DNA of 64,000 bases from Flaviramulus basaltis (GTDB lineage Bacteria; Bacteroidota; Bacteroidia; Flavobacteriales; Flavobacteriaceae): NCBI RefSeq assembly GCF_900114265.1, contig NZ_FPKV01000002.1, positions 186,001 through 250,000 of the forward strand. Direction: 5' to 3'. Below are positions 1 through 9,002 of the stretch, in pieces; within the stretch, counting starts at the first letter, position 1, and every line of letters starts with the position of its first letter. Position numbers and translations under genes: made by a program. Under the pieces are notes generated by a model that saw only the letters and a program-made list of their open reading frames with translations, had not been told where the DNA came from and did not search any database.

Positions 1-52
1 CGGACTTTGGCAAAACTGTACTCATTTACAATTATTTTTTGTTTAAAAATAC

Positions 53-81
53 AAAAAGTCCTATTTAACATAGGACTTTTT
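53..81. terminator. Bidirectional hairpin terminator
   Basis: Perfect 12-bp inverted repeat (arms 53-64 and 70-81, 5-nt loop) with A and T runs at both ends. It lies just downstream of the stop of the minus-strand gene that ends at 102. Bases 1-52 hold nothing I can identify. Confidence 0.8.
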
Positions 82-101
82 ATATTTATTTAAAATATAA
101 T

Positions 102-665
102 TTAGCTTTTAACATCTGCTAAAACATAAGTTTTTGTTTCTATACTATCACTTTCTTTATTGTAATATTGAATTACAAAATCTCCATTTTTATCAAAATA
201 ACCAACTCCAGCATACGTTTCTCCATTAACTAAATAATGACCATTAGCTTTTGTAGTAAGGGCTTGTTCTGTAGTCACAAATTTTGATTCATTATTATTA
301 AATGCAATATCAAAACCTCTATTGTTTGGCTTGAATAAATATTCTTTTTCACCTAATTTATAAGATGTTTCTTTAGTTAAATAATCATAATCACCATCAA
401 TATCGTTATCTACCATTATCATTTTTTCAACTTTAGATACTGAATTTACACGGCCTTGATTTACTTTATCTTTGTCTTTTGCATCCAATTTAACAGTACC
501 AGTTTCTCTGGTAACAACTTTCACTTTTTTTTCAGTTGTTTTATCACCATCTTTAATTTTCACAACTTTTACTTCTGTTTCTTCTTTTGCCTCTTTTGGC
601 TTTTCCTGTGCTAATAAAGCACTTGTACACAATAAAAATGCACATGTATATATTAAATATTTCAT
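102..665 (-). CDS. Exported protein of unknown function
   Basis: 187 aa. A signal peptide is visible at residues 1-19 (hydrophobic core YTCAFLLCTSALLA, likely cleavage after the Ala in LLAQ). Residues 20-65 are very rich in Lys, Glu and Asp, which suggests a flexible charged linker. The rest (about 75-187) looks like a small globular domain with repeated aromatic/Gly patterns such as YAGVGYFDKNGDFVIQYYN. I recognise no family. The protein should be periplasmic or surface exposed. The next gene upstream (716-952) is on the same strand after a 50-nt gap, so the two may be cotranscribed. It ends at a strong terminator (53-81). Confidence 0.75.
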   Translation of the reverse strand: MKYLIYTCAFLLCTSALLAQEKPKEAKEETEVKVVKIKDGDKTTEKKVKVVTRETGTVKLDAKDKDKVNQGRVNSVSKVEKMIMVDNDIDGDYDYLTKETSYKLGEKEYLFKPNNRGFDIAFNNNESKFVTTEQALTTKANGHYLVNGETYAGVGYFDKNGDFVIQYYNKESDSIETKTYVLADVKS

Positions 666-715
666 TTTTTTAATTTTAAGTTAAACTCTTTCTTTCAATA
701 AAGACTTAAAAACAA

Positions 716-952
716 CTATAAAGAGTCATCTTTTTTAGCTTCCTCTTTAACTTCGTTTATTTCATCTTCAACATCTTCTATTGCATCTTGTACGTCGTCC
801 GATAATTCTTCAGAATTTTCTTTGGCATCTTTTTTAACTTCATCAATAGCTGCTTCAATTTTTTCTTCAGGTGTTTTCTTTTCATCTCTACAACTTGTAA
901 AAGCCATTGATAATGTCAATAAAAAGACTAATGCTAATATTACTTTTTTCAT
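716..952 (-). CDS. Small acidic lipoprotein
   Basis: 78 aa. Residues 1-20 form a lipoprotein signal peptide ending in AFTSC, so Cys21 should be lipidated. The mature part is almost entirely Glu, Asp and Lys in heptad-like spacing (for example IEAAIDEVKKDAKENSEEL), predicting a charged helix or coiled coil. Small acidic lipoproteins of this sort are common in Flavobacteriaceae and have no assigned role. The 165-nt gap upstream (953-1117) should hold its promoter, but I do not see a clear TAnnTTTG box there. Confidence 0.8.
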   Translation of the reverse strand: MKKVILALVFLLTLSMAFTSCRDEKKTPEEKIEAAIDEVKKDAKENSEELSDDVQDAIEDVEDEINEVKEEAKKDDSL

Positions 953-1117
953 GATTTTAATTTTAATGGTTAATACTTTAATACTGCTAAATTACTATGA
1001 TAGTTTAGAGTTGTCTAACTCATATCATATTGATGTTAGCTCAAATAAAATAATAACATTATTTAACTTAAATTACACAGAATAATAAAAGTATGTAGAA
1101 AAAAGAATGATTATAAG

Positions 1118-1894
1118 CTATAAGAAATCTATATTTTTTAGAATTAAACCAGAAGCTGGTGCTATATAATCCATTTTTATGTTACTATCTGGAAGTAAAC
1201 TCGTTTTAATATCCTCTAAGGTGAGTTTACCCTTTCCTAAATCAATTAACGCCCCCATCATTAACCTAATTTGATTACGCATAAACCCCTTTCCTTTTAC
1301 ACGAAGTATGTATGATTTTTCAGGAAAGTAATTCGCAGTATATAATGTGTTTTCAATAAGTTCACAAAGCATTATTTTGCGATTATAAATACCATTATCT
1401 GTTGGTTTGTAGCAATATGATTTAATATAACGTTCGCCTTCAAAAAGCTTAGCACCTTCTTTCATTAAGTTTATATCTAAATCATCAAGAATAGTTGTCA
1501 TTATAGGTGCACAAAATGGATGGCACTTTTCACCATATGTAAAAAGATAGATATATTCCTTTATTTTAGAATTGTTAATAATATTGAATTTAGAATCTAC
1601 TTCTCTAATGCTTAATGCTCGTATGTCTTGTGGCAAATTGTAATTGAATAGCTCTAAAAAAGCTTTTGAATCATCAATAGGTTCTTGTAAAAATAATTCG
1701 AAAGCAGCACTCTCCGCAGAAACCATAGCATCTGTTCTTCCAGAGCTTAAACTTTTGAATGTTTTACCTTCAAGGATAAAATTCAAGGTTCTATCAACCA
1801 TTAAATGCAAGGTTTTAACATTTGGTTGTTTTTGCCAACCATGAAATCTATACCCTAAATATTGGATACTTATAACGTAAAAATATTTTTTCAT
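1118..1894 (-). CDS. TruA-family tRNA pseudouridine synthase (divergent paralogue)
   Basis: 258 aa, normal length for TruA. The N-terminus has the family pattern YLGYRFHGWQKQP, and the catalytic Asp55 lies in SGRTDAMVSA, where classical TruA has GRTDAGVHA. A later conserved stretch is RVKGKGFMRNQIRLMMG. TruA makes pseudouridine at positions 38-40 of tRNA anticodon arms. The altered residues after the catalytic Asp suggest a diverged paralogue, a type often seen in Flavobacteriia beside a canonical truA elsewhere, so the exact target site is uncertain. It stands alone on the minus strand and is divergent from the small membrane protein gene at 1989. Confidence 0.8.
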   Translation of the reverse strand: MKKYFYVISIQYLGYRFHGWQKQPNVKTLHLMVDRTLNFILEGKTFKSLSSGRTDAMVSAESAAFELFLQEPIDDSKAFLELFNYNLPQDIRALSIREVDSKFNIINNSKIKEYIYLFTYGEKCHPFCAPIMTTILDDLDINLMKEGAKLFEGERYIKSYCYKPTDNGIYNRKIMLCELIENTLYTANYFPEKSYILRVKGKGFMRNQIRLMMGALIDLGKGKLTLEDIKTSLLPDSNIKMDYIAPASGLILKNIDFL

Positions 1895-1988
1895 TTTTTT
1901 TTAAAGAGGTCGGAAAGTAGGCTATTTATTAATTTCTGGCAAAAATTTTATAAATTGTATCACTTTTTACTAACTAAGCTAATTTATT

Positions 1989-2408
1989 ATGACAAATCAA
2001 TCAACAAAAAAACCGCCAATTTGGTTTTGGGTTATAAGTGTAATTGCACTTATTTGGAACGGAATGGGTGTAGCCCAATATTTAGGACAAGCTTATAAAA
2101 CTGAAAGCTGGCGTTCATCATTAACAGACGAACAATTTGAAATTATTTCCAACTTACCCAGCTGGTTAACAGGTGCTTTTGCAGTTGCTGTATTTACAGG
2201 TTTATTAGGTAGTTTAGGGCTTTTGTTAAGAAAAAAATGGTCTTATTATTTGCTAGTATTATCTTTATTAGCAGTAATAATCCAAATGGGATACATTTTA
2301 ATTCAAGGACAGTCAGACAATATAGGAATGACTATTTTAATTGTAGTTTTTGCAATATTTTTAGCTTGGTTTTCTAAAAAAACAATTTTGAAAGGTTGGC
2401 TTTCTTGA
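1989..2408 (+). CDS. Four-helix small integral membrane protein
   Basis: 139 aa. Four hydrophobic segments are visible: about residues 12-30, 57-80, 85-104 and 111-129. A short polar loop (31-55, containing YKTESWRSSLTDEQFE) lies between the first and second. No catalytic motif is evident. Similar small 'hypothetical membrane proteins' with an N-terminal PIWFWVISVIALIWNGMG-like helix occur widely in bacteria and have no known function. The gene is followed by a hairpin terminator at 2425-2447 shared with the converging cupin gene. Confidence 0.75.
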   Translation: MTNQSTKKPPIWFWVISVIALIWNGMGVAQYLGQAYKTESWRSSLTDEQFEIISNLPSWLTGAFAVAVFTGLLGSLGLLLRKKWSYYLLVLSLLAVIIQMGYILIQGQSDNIGMTILIVVFAIFLAWFSKKTILKGWLS

Positions 2409-2424
2409 TGTAAAACAAATAAAA

Positions 2425-2447
2425 AAGCATTAGATTTTCTAGTGCTT
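2425..2447. terminator. Hairpin terminator between converging genes
   Basis: Arms 2425-2434 and 2438-2447 pair with one G-T wobble. The hairpin is preceded by an A run and followed by a T-rich stretch, between the stop at 2408 (+) and the stop at 2455 (-). Confidence 0.7.
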
Positions 2448-2454
2448 ATTTATT

Positions 2455-3231
2455 TTAATCCCATTGGAAAGCAAAATACATGCATTGCTTATTTCCTATA
2501 TTTTCAATAGCATGTGGAATATCAGATGCCAAGAAGTAAACATCTCCTTTATTAGCTTGGTAAATACCATCTCCAATTTCCATTTGTGTATTACCATCAA
2601 TCATTAATACAATTTCGGCAGCGTGATGCGTATGTGGCTCATGACTTTTAATACCTGCATTTAAGTTTGTAAGATGCATTTCATAATATTCGACTGCTGC
2701 AGTTTTAGTATGAAAATAATTCCTGATACCACCTTTGTCGTGTTCATTATATGCTAATTTATCAAAATCCATAATAAAAGAACCTGCATTATTTTTTCCT
2801 CTATCTAAGTTTAATAATGCTTTTGGACTATAATTCATATGATAAAAAATAGCGGGATTATTTGATGTGTTTATTATTTGAATTTTATCATTAGGCAATA
2901 CAAAAGCAACACTATTTGGCCCTATAGTTTTAGTATTTTCACCAATTGTTACTTCAATTTCACCGTCTTTTACAATGAAAATTTGTTCTTTAATGTTATC
3001 ATTGAAGTTATGAATAGAATCGTTTGTATTTAACTGAATTACAATTAATTCCATATTAGAAAAGTGAGTAGTTTCCCCATTCATTAACAATTTATTTGTT
3101 TCAAATTTGTAGACACCCGAAGCTATTTTTTCCTTTTTAAGAATATTATCCTCTTGCCTTGAAGCATCTTCTTGTGAAAACATTGATGTTATTAATAAAC
3201 ATGCACAAAGTGTGATTATATTTTTTATCAT
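2455..3231 (-). CDS. Exported double-cupin protein
   Basis: 258 aa with a signal peptide (residues 1-19, ending MFSQ). Two cupin barrels follow. The first (about 45-135) contains EQIFIVKDGEIEVTIG and lacks the usual His pair. The second (about 180-258) has the metal-binding pattern PHTHHAAEIVLMIDG and later GDVYFLASDIPHAIEN, so only the C-terminal barrel should bind metal. The fold resembles ureidoglycine aminohydrolase-like bicupins, but the substrate is unknown. Its start codon is 1 nt from the stop of the upstream DUF6807-type gene, so they form one operon. Since that partner is frameshifted, this gene may be in a decaying locus. Confidence 0.75.
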   Translation of the reverse strand: MIKNIITLCACLLITSMFSQEDASRQEDNILKKEKIASGVYKFETNKLLMNGETTHFSNMELIVIQLNTNDSIHNFNDNIKEQIFIVKDGEIEVTIGENTKTIGPNSVAFVLPNDKIQIINTSNNPAIFYHMNYSPKALLNLDRGKNNAGSFIMDFDKLAYNEHDKGGIRNYFHTKTAAVEYYEMHLTNLNAGIKSHEPHTHHAAEIVLMIDGNTQMEIGDGIYQANKGDVYFLASDIPHAIENIGNKQCMYFAFQWD

Positions 3232-3232
3232 T

Positions 3233-4209
3233 TTAATTTGATTTTGAATTTTTCACATATTTTCCCCAAAATGATTCGGCTTGAGCTGATGATTTCTTCT
3301 CATCGAAAACAATTAATCTATATTTTAAGGTATACGTTTTTCCAGGTTTAAAAAGCCAATCCTTATATTTTGTTGGGTTGAAATTAACAAAAGTACTGCC
3401 TCCATGGTTTCCTATAGGCCAAACTCTTATAGGTTCAGGATGATTGTAGTTTTGAGTATGAGATAACATAATTATACCACCATATTCATTTTTAAGTTCA
3501 CCTTGATACATCATCCAACGTGCTGTAGTATTATCGGCATCTTTTCTAGTTTTACCTTCAGAAGTTATTACATTACTATTTTCATCATTCCATGCTTCAG
3601 TACCTCTCCAACCTAAACCTTGATACCGATATGCTAAAATTTTAAACTCGCTTTTTGTAGCACAACTATAATCAAATTGCAAATCGATTACATAATAATT
3701 TTCATTAGGATTGTAAACTCTTACCGTTTGTATCTCGTTTAAAGCGATTTTGTTTTTGTTATTTTTCAAAACAAGATGTTCATGTAAAGCTTTATATTCA
3801 ACATATTCTTTTGTTGTTTTAATTTTCTTAAAACCAGCATGTCTAACAGTTGCTTGTTTTTCTTTAATATTCCAAAAATCAAGAGTATCACCTTCAAACA
3901 AGGTTTTTGTCCAAGGGTTCCACATTCCAAAATGATGATAATGGTCTTTGGGATGAATGCGCGTTAATTGATGTCCTTTTAATGTATTAATAGGATGAAA
4001 AAAACCACTTCTTTGATAAGCTAAATCAACACCTTTTGGAGGATACATAATATCATATTGATAGCCTAATAGTGCATTATCATTATGAATTACAGACAGA
4101 ATACCATTTTCTTTTGAAATTGATAATAGCGATTCTTTTTCTTTGATAGATTTACAAGAAAAATAAAAATTACTAAAAACAGTAATAAAGTAATTTTTTT
4201 AAGTTGCAT
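3233..4209 (-). pseudogene. Frameshifted DUF6807 (PmoA-like) lipoprotein
   Basis: The intact reading frame from 4048 to 3233 (271 aa) begins in the middle of the domain at MYPPKGVDLAYQRSGFFHP, with HHFGMWNPWT and other DUF6807 features. The same frame stays open upstream and encodes SCKSIKEKESLLSIS and VIHNDNALLGYQYDI. A lipoprotein signal sequence (MQLKKITLLLFLVIFIF) starts at ATG 4209 but in another frame. Adding one T to the five-base run complementary to 4159-4163 would join them as ...FIFSCKS, a good lipobox. So either a 1-bp deletion has inactivated export, or this is a homopolymer sequencing error. Members of this family sit in carbohydrate-degradation loci of Bacteroidota; no reaction is assigned. 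A LacI-type operator lies upstream. Confidence 0.75.
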
Positions 4210-4250
4210 TAGTTTTGTTATTTAAACTAAATTAAACTTTTTTTAAAAAA

Positions 4251-4264
4251 CGCAACCGATTGCA
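4251..4264. promoter_or_regulatory. LacI-family-type operator
   Basis: The palindrome GCAACCGATTGC (4252-4263) has the central CG and the GCAA/TTGC half-sites typical of LacI/GalR regulators. It sits about 45 nt upstream of ATG 4209, where the promoter of the DUF6807-cupin operon must be. No LacI-type regulator gene is in the window. Confidence 0.5.
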
Positions 4265-4279
4265 TAAGTATTTAACATT

Positions 4280-4527
4280 TTATAAAAGAAATTTATACTT
4301 TAAACCAATGTTTAAAATATCGTCTTCTATACGTTTAGGCTTATGTATTTTAGCATCAATTAAACACAAAGTAGATTCACTAGTAATTTTTCAGCTTTAT
4401 AAATTTCAACATGTCGGATAGATTTAACAGCAAAATATTCACCTACTTGTGTTATAATTGTTAAAACATCATCTAAAATTAATTCATTAAAACACTGAAT
4501 ATTGATTGTATAAATATATGTTTTCAT
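4280..4527 (-). pseudogene. Remnant of a hotdog-fold acyl-CoA thioesterase
   Basis: From ATG 4527 the reading frame gives MKTYIYTINIQ, then ILDDVLTIITQVGEYF and KSIRHVEIYKAEK. It then shifts frame at the five-T run 4387-4391 (plus strand) and continues as ITSESTLCLIDAKIHKPKRIEDDIL to a stop at 4280. The pattern of a first strand, then the long central strands, then 'TLCLID...KPKRI', is that of 4-hydroxybenzoyl-CoA-thioesterase-like hotdog proteins. The segment carrying the active-site Asp and the long helix is missing between the first strand and ILDDVL. The gene therefore carries both an internal deletion and a -1 frameshift. Confidence 0.65.
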
Positions 4528-4642
4528 ATAATATGGACTTATGCTAAAAAAATAATTTATAATAATAAAATATCTAAAATTTCGGCATACATTTTATTGA
4601 AAAAAGAACTTTAAGTTAAAAATAATTTAATTATTAAAAGTC

Positions 4643-5146
4643 ATGATAAAAATAAAATTCCTTTTATTATTAACAACTATTTTGTTAATAGCTATTAGCT
4701 GTAGTAATTCTGATGATACAGTCGTAGAAATTAGTTATTCTGCTGAAGATTTACAAAAAATGCATAGTAACTCTTCTAAATCATGGAGAATAGATAATTT
4801 TTATGATGATTATGAGCAAAATATATTAAGTGATTTTAATGACTGCTATAAAGATGATACTTTTAACTTTTTTAAAGACACTAATATTATTGAAACACAA
4901 TTAGGAGACATGCCTTGTGTTTCAATAATAGGTAATCAAGAGATTGCTACTATTACCTATAATTTTTATGAAAATACAGGTGAAGTTTTTATAAATGTTA
5001 CTAGATCTGAAACTAACGGAACTAATTTTAAAACATTATTTTTTCTTCTTGAATTAGAAGAATTGAGCGATACTAAAATGGTTTTTTCTAGTGGTGAAAA
5101 AGGTAATTACGGGAAAACGTTAGTTTTTGTTTCTAAGAAAAATTAA
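4643..5146 (+). CDS. Lipocalin-like lipoprotein
   Basis: 167 aa. Residues 1-19 form a lipoprotein signal (TTILLIAISC), Cys20 being the lipidated residue. The mature part has the pattern SKSWRID...DDTFNFFKD followed by alternating beta-strand-like stretches, as in the lipocalin-like small lipoproteins common in Flavobacteriia. Two Cys (in FNDCYKDD and MPCVSI) could form a disulfide. Function unknown. It converges on the his operon with only 8 nt between the two stop codons and no terminator between them, so read-through antisense RNA is possible. Confidence 0.7.
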   Translation: MIKIKFLLLLTTILLIAISCSNSDDTVVEISYSAEDLQKMHSNSSKSWRIDNFYDDYEQNILSDFNDCYKDDTFNFFKDTNIIETQLGDMPCVSIIGNQEIATITYNFYENTGEVFINVTRSETNGTNFKTLFFLLELEELSDTKMVFSSGEKGNYGKTLVFVSKKN

Positions 5147-5154
5147 TTTTTTTC

Positions 5155-5748
5155 TTATTTATGTCTTCCTTTTAATTCTTCTTCTATATCTTTTAAAGTG
5201 AACCCTTTTGCCTGTAGAAGCATTAGATAATGAAATAATAAATCTGCCGATTCGTAAAGAAATAATTCGTCATTATTATCCATAGCCTCAATAACCGTTT
5301 CTACAGCCTCCTCTCCAACTTTTTGCGCCACTTTATTTATGCCTTTAGCAAATAAACTAGCCACGTAAGATTTATTGGTGTCTTTATTTTCAATACGTTC
5401 TGTAATAACATTTTCTAAGGTAGTGAAGAAACCATAATTAGATTTGTTTTCTTCACCCCAACAGTTATCAGTTCCTTTATGGCAAGTTGGTCCAACGGGA
5501 TTTACTTGAATAAGAAGTGTGTCATTATCACAATCATTTTTAATATCAATTAGATTTAAAAAATTCCCACTTTCTTCACCTTTTGTCCATAAACGTTTTT
5601 TACTTCTACTAAAAAAAGTAACCTTTTTGGTTTCTATGGTTTTTAGATAAGCTTCTTCATTCATATAACCCAACATTAAAACGTTTTTTGTTATTGCGTC
5701 TTGAATGATAGCTGGAACAAGTCCGTTTGAGTCGTATTTTATTTCCAT
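5155..5748 (-). CDS. hisIE: Phosphoribosyl-AMP cyclohydrolase / phosphoribosyl-ATP diphosphatase
   Basis: 197 aa, the usual size of the bifunctional HisIE. The N-terminal HisI half (1-105) has FFSRSKKRLWTKGEESGN, the metal-binding NDCDNDT and the Cys motif VGPTCHKGTDNCW. The C-terminal HisE half (108-197) has KVGEEAVETVIEA and ESADLLFHYLMLL. It carries out steps 2 and 3 of histidine synthesis in the cytoplasm. It is the last gene of the operon and is separated from hisF by 47 nt, which contain a fragment of an extragenic repeat. All other gaps in the operon are far shorter or overlapping. Confidence 0.97.
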   Translation of the reverse strand: MEIKYDSNGLVPAIIQDAITKNVLMLGYMNEEAYLKTIETKKVTFFSRSKKRLWTKGEESGNFLNLIDIKNDCDNDTLLIQVNPVGPTCHKGTDNCWGEENKSNYGFFTTLENVITERIENKDTNKSYVASLFAKGINKVAQKVGEEAVETVIEAMDNNDELFLYESADLLFHYLMLLQAKGFTLKDIEEELKGRHK

Positions 5749-5763
5749 TTTAATTCTTCTTTT

Positions 5764-5790
5764 GAGTTACTGAAACAAGTTCAGCATGAC
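5764..5790. repeat. Fragment of a dispersed flavobacterial extragenic palindrome
   Basis: The 27 bases contain TGAAACAAGTTCA, an interrupted palindrome, followed by GCATGAC. Sequences of the form GTCATGCTGAACTTGTTTCA are a well-known class of dispersed intergenic repeats in Flavobacteriia. This copy lies in the hisF-hisIE gap inside the operon. Confidence 0.5.
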
Positions 5791-5795
5791 GCCAT

Positions 5796-6551
5796 TTACA
5801 GACGCACTACTATATTATTTTCTTTTAATTCTTTTTTTAATTCTGGTATAGAAATTTCACCAAAATGAAAAACACTTGCTGCCAAAGCTGCATCAGATTT
5901 ACCTATATTAAATGTATCAATAAAATGTTGCACATTTCCAGCACCACCAGATGCAATTATTGGAATATTTAATTCATTAGATAATCTTGCTAAAGCTTCG
6001 TTAGCAAAACCATTTTTAGTACCATCATGATTCATTGAAGTGAATAGAATTTCACCTGCTCCACGTTCTTCAACTTCTTTTGCCCATTCAAATAAATCGA
6101 TATCTGTTGGAATGCTTCCTCCTGCCAAATGAACTTTCCAATCATCACCAATTTGTTTTGCATCAATAGCAACAACCACACATTGGCTTCCAAATTTATT
6201 TGATAACTCATTTACTAATTCAGGTCTTTTAACAGCAGAAGAATTAATAGATACTTTATCTGCACCACATTTTAAAAGAGCATCAACATCTTCAATTGAA
6301 GAAATGCCGCCACCAACTGTAAACGGAATATTAACTTGCTCTGCAACACGTAAAACCATATCTAAAGTCGTAGCGCGACCTTCTAAAGTTGCCGAAATGT
6401 CTAAAAACACTAGCTCGTCTGCACCAACATTTGCATATTGTTTTGCTAGTTCTACAGGATCTCCAGCATCACGTAAATCAACAAAGTTCACACCTTTTAC
6501 GGTACGTCCATTTTTGATATCTAAACACGGTATGATTCGTTTTGTTAACAT
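5796..6551 (-). CDS. hisF: Imidazole glycerol phosphate synthase cyclase subunit
   Basis: 251 aa, standard length. TIM barrel with catalytic Asp11 ([11 protein letters not shown]) and Asp130 (VVVAIDAK). The phosphate-binding loops are TVGGGISS near residue 79 and ASGGAG near 220. HisF uses ammonia supplied by HisH to convert PRFAR into imidazole glycerol phosphate and AICAR. It starts one base after the hisA stop codon, so translation is likely coupled. Confidence 0.97.
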   Translation of the reverse strand: MLTKRIIPCLDIKNGRTVKGVNFVDLRDAGDPVELAKQYANVGADELVFLDISATLEGRATTLDMVLRVAEQVNIPFTVGGGISSIEDVDALLKCGADKVSINSSAVKRPELVNELSNKFGSQCVVVAIDAKQIGDDWKVHLAGGSIPTDIDLFEWAKEVEERGAGEILFTSMNHDGTKNGFANEALARLSNELNIPIIASGGAGNVQHFIDTFNIGKSDAALAASVFHFGEISIPELKKELKENNIVVRL

Positions 6552-7286
6552 TTATACAAACTTTTCTAATTCTTTTAACGTAATCTTATTTTCGTAAATG
6601 GCTTTTCCTATAATAACTCCTTCGCATCCCATTTCTTTTAAAATAGGAATTTCTGAAATATTTGAAATGCCACCAGAAGCAATTAATTTAATAGATTGAT
6701 CACTGCTACTATTGCTACATTCCGAAATAATTTGCTTGTATAAATCTATTGATGGGCCTTCAAGCATGCCGTCTTTCGAGATATCGGTACAAATTACATA
6801 TTGAATGCTTTTCTTTTGATAGGATTTTATAAATGGAATGACATCTTCTTTACTTTTTTCTGTCCAACCACTAATAGATACTTTTCCGTTGTCACTATCT
6901 GCACCTAATATAATTTTTGCTGAGCCATATTTAGAAATCCAACTTTCAAAAGTTTTAGGATCTTTAACGGCAATACTTCCGCCTGTTATTTGTTTAGCAC
7001 CAGAATTAAAAGCAATATGTAAGTCTTCATTTGCTTTTAATCCACCTCCAAAGTCGATTTTTAAACTTGTTTTGGAAGCAATTTGTTCTAAAACCTTATA
7101 ATTTACTATATGCTGTGCTTTAGCGCCATCTAAATCTACCAAATGTAAGTATTCAATACCGGAAGCTTCAAATGCTTTAGCTATTTCTAAAGGACTTTCA
7201 CTGTATATTTTTTTTGTTCCGTAATCTCCTTTTGTTAAGCGAACGCATTTTCCGTCTATGATATCTATGGCTGGTATGATTCTCAT
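6552..7286 (-). CDS. hisA: ProFAR isomerase
   Basis: 244 aa. TIM barrel of the HisA/HisF family with Asp8 ([14 protein letters not shown]) and Asp130 (ILGADSDNG), the phosphate loop FGGGLK near 80, and [15 protein letters not shown] near 164-178. It isomerises 5'-ProFAR to PRFAR, step 4 of the pathway. It abuts hisF directly and starts 1 nt after the hisH stop. Confidence 0.97.
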   Translation of the reverse strand: MRIIPAIDIIDGKCVRLTKGDYGTKKIYSESPLEIAKAFEASGIEYLHLVDLDGAKAQHIVNYKVLEQIASKTSLKIDFGGGLKANEDLHIAFNSGAKQITGGSIAVKDPKTFESWISKYGSAKIILGADSDNGKVSISGWTEKSKEDVIPFIKSYQKKSIQYVICTDISKDGMLEGPSIDLYKQIISECSNSSSDQSIKLIASGGISNISEIPILKEMGCEGVIIGKAIYENKITLKELEKFV

Positions 7287-7287
7287 G

Positions 7288-7869
7288 TTATAATTCTATA
7301 AAATTTTTCAATATTTTTTCTCCTGCTAAACTACTCTTTTCTGGATGAAATTGAACACCATAAAAATTATCATGTTGAAGCGCAGAAGCATAATTAATTC
7401 CATAATCTGTTTTTGCAATGCTTTGTTCACAATGTTCAGCGTAATAGCTGTGAACCAAATACATATATTCGTTTTCTTTTATACCTTTAAATAAATCGGA
7501 CTTTAAATCTTTTATCACATTCCAGCCCATTTGTGGCACTTTAACATTACTAGAAAAGCGTTTTACCTGAGTATTAAAAATCCCAATGCCTTTAGTATTA
7601 CTTTCTTCGGTAAACTCACAAAGCAATTGCATACCTAAACAAATTCCTAAAACGGGTTGTTTTAAACTAGGTATTAATTTATCTAAACCACTTTCTTTTA
7701 ACATTTTCATTGCACTACCTGCCTCACCTACACCTGGAAAAATAATTTTATCTGCTGCTAAAATTTCATCAGGATCATTTGATAGAATAGCATCAACACC
7801 CAATCTTTTAAAAGCAAATTGGATGCTTTTTATATTTCCAGCTCCGTAATTTATAATAACTAATTTCAT
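7288..7869 (-). CDS. hisH: Imidazole glycerol phosphate synthase glutamine amidotransferase subunit
   Basis: 193 aa class-I glutamine amidotransferase. The nucleophile Cys77 is in GICLGMQLL, and the His175/Glu177 pair is in [11 protein letters not shown]. The oxyanion strand region is PGVGEAG near 45-51. It releases ammonia for HisF. Its ATG overlaps the hisB stop by one base. Confidence 0.96.
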   Translation of the reverse strand: MKLVIINYGAGNIKSIQFAFKRLGVDAILSNDPDEILAADKIIFPGVGEAGSAMKMLKESGLDKLIPSLKQPVLGICLGMQLLCEFTEESNTKGIGIFNTQVKRFSSNVKVPQMGWNVIKDLKSDLFKGIKENEYMYLVHSYYAEHCEQSIAKTDYGINYASALQHDNFYGVQFHPEKSSLAGEKILKNFIEL

Positions 7870-9002
7870 TAAAGCATTCCTTTTGTACTTGGTAAAATCA
7901 TTTTTTCAATGTCTCGCTTAACAGCCATTTTAATAGCTTTTGCAAAGGCTTTAAAAATAGCTTCAATTTTATGATGCTCGTTAGTACCTTCAGCTTTTAT
8001 ATTTAAATTACATTTAGCGCCATCGGTAAAGGATTTAAAGAAATGATAAAACATCTCAGTTGGCATTTTACCAATCATTTCTCTTTTAAATTCGGCTTCC
8101 CAAACTAACCAGTTTCTTCCACCAAAATCTATAGCTGCTTGTGCATAACAATCATCCATTGGTAAACAAAAACCATAACGTTCTATGCCTAGTTTATTTC
8201 CTAAAACTTTATTAAATAACTCGCCTAAAGCAATTGCAGTATCTTCAATAGTATGATGTTCATCAACTTCTAAATCGCCATCAACCTTAATTTTTAAATC
8301 TAATTGTCCGTGACGTGCAATTTGATCTAACATATGGTCAAAAAAAGCAATACCAGTTTCTATTTTACTTTTTCCTGTACCATCAAGATTTAATTGAATA
8401 GCAATTTTGGTTTCATTAGTATTTCTAATAATTCCGCCAGAGCGTTCGTCTGCTTTTAAAAATGCGTAAATTTTTGCCCAATCATTAGTTTCTAGCGCAA
8501 TGTACTTATCTAATTCATCACGTTTTACAGTAATTTCATTAGTTCCTAAATGTGTTTCATCATTTATAAATATACCTTTTGCTCCTAGATTCTTAGCTAA
8601 TTCAATATCTGTTAATCTATCTCCTATTACAAAGGAATTATCTAAATCATATTTATCTGAAAAATACTTAGTTAATAATCCTGTATTTGGCTTTCTTGTT
8701 GGTGCATTATCTTTAGCAAAGGTTCTATCAATAAATTGTTTTTTAAACACAATACCTTCGTCTTCGAAACATTTAATAATAAAATTGTGAGTTGGCCAAA
8801 ATGTATCTTCAGGAAAAGCATCAGTTCCTAAACCGTCTTGATTGGTAATCATAACGATTTCATAATCTAACTCTTTGGCTATTCTACTTAAATATTGAAA
8901 CACTTTAGGGTAAAACTCAAGTTTTTCAAAAGAGTCAATTTGCTCGTCAGCAGGTTCTCTAATTATCGTTCCGTCACGGTCTATAAATAATACTTTTTTC
9001 AT
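7869..9002 (-). CDS. hisB: Histidinol-phosphatase / imidazoleglycerol-phosphate dehydratase
   Basis: 377 aa bifunctional HisB. The N-terminal HAD phosphatase (about 1-170) shows [12 protein letters not shown] with Asp8 and Asp10, plus [16 protein letters not shown]. The C-terminal dehydratase (about 195-377) shows [28 protein letters not shown] and [15 protein letters not shown], which are its manganese-binding His motifs. The fusion is known from enterobacteria and is also common in Bacteroidota. It shares one base with each neighbour (hisC and hisH), a sign of tight translational coupling. Confidence 0.97.
   Translation of the reverse strand: MKKVLFIDRDGTIIREPADEQIDSFEKLEFYPKVFQYLSRIAKELDYEIVMITNQDGLGTDAFPEDTFWPTHNFIIKCFEDEGIVFKKQFIDRTFAKDNAPTRKPNTGLLTKYFSDKYDLDNSFVIGDRLTDIELAKNLGAKGIFINDETHLGTNEITVKRDELDKYIALETNDWAKIYAFLKADERSGGIIRNTNETKIAIQLNLDGTGKSKIETGIAFFDHMLDQIARHGQLDLKIKVDGDLEVDEHHTIEDTAIALGELFNKVLGNKLGIERYGFCLPMDDCYAQAAIDFGGRNWLVWEAEFKREMIGKMPTEMFYHFFKSFTDGAKCNLNIKAEGTNEHHKIEAIFKAFAKAIKMAVKRDIEKMILPSTKGML

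Noticed and set aside
472-684. Plus-strand frame opposite the exported protein at 102-665
   Set aside because: Shadow of the Lys/Glu-rich segment. The product is Ser/Phe/Thr-rich without domain features, and the minus-strand gene has a good signal peptide and terminator.
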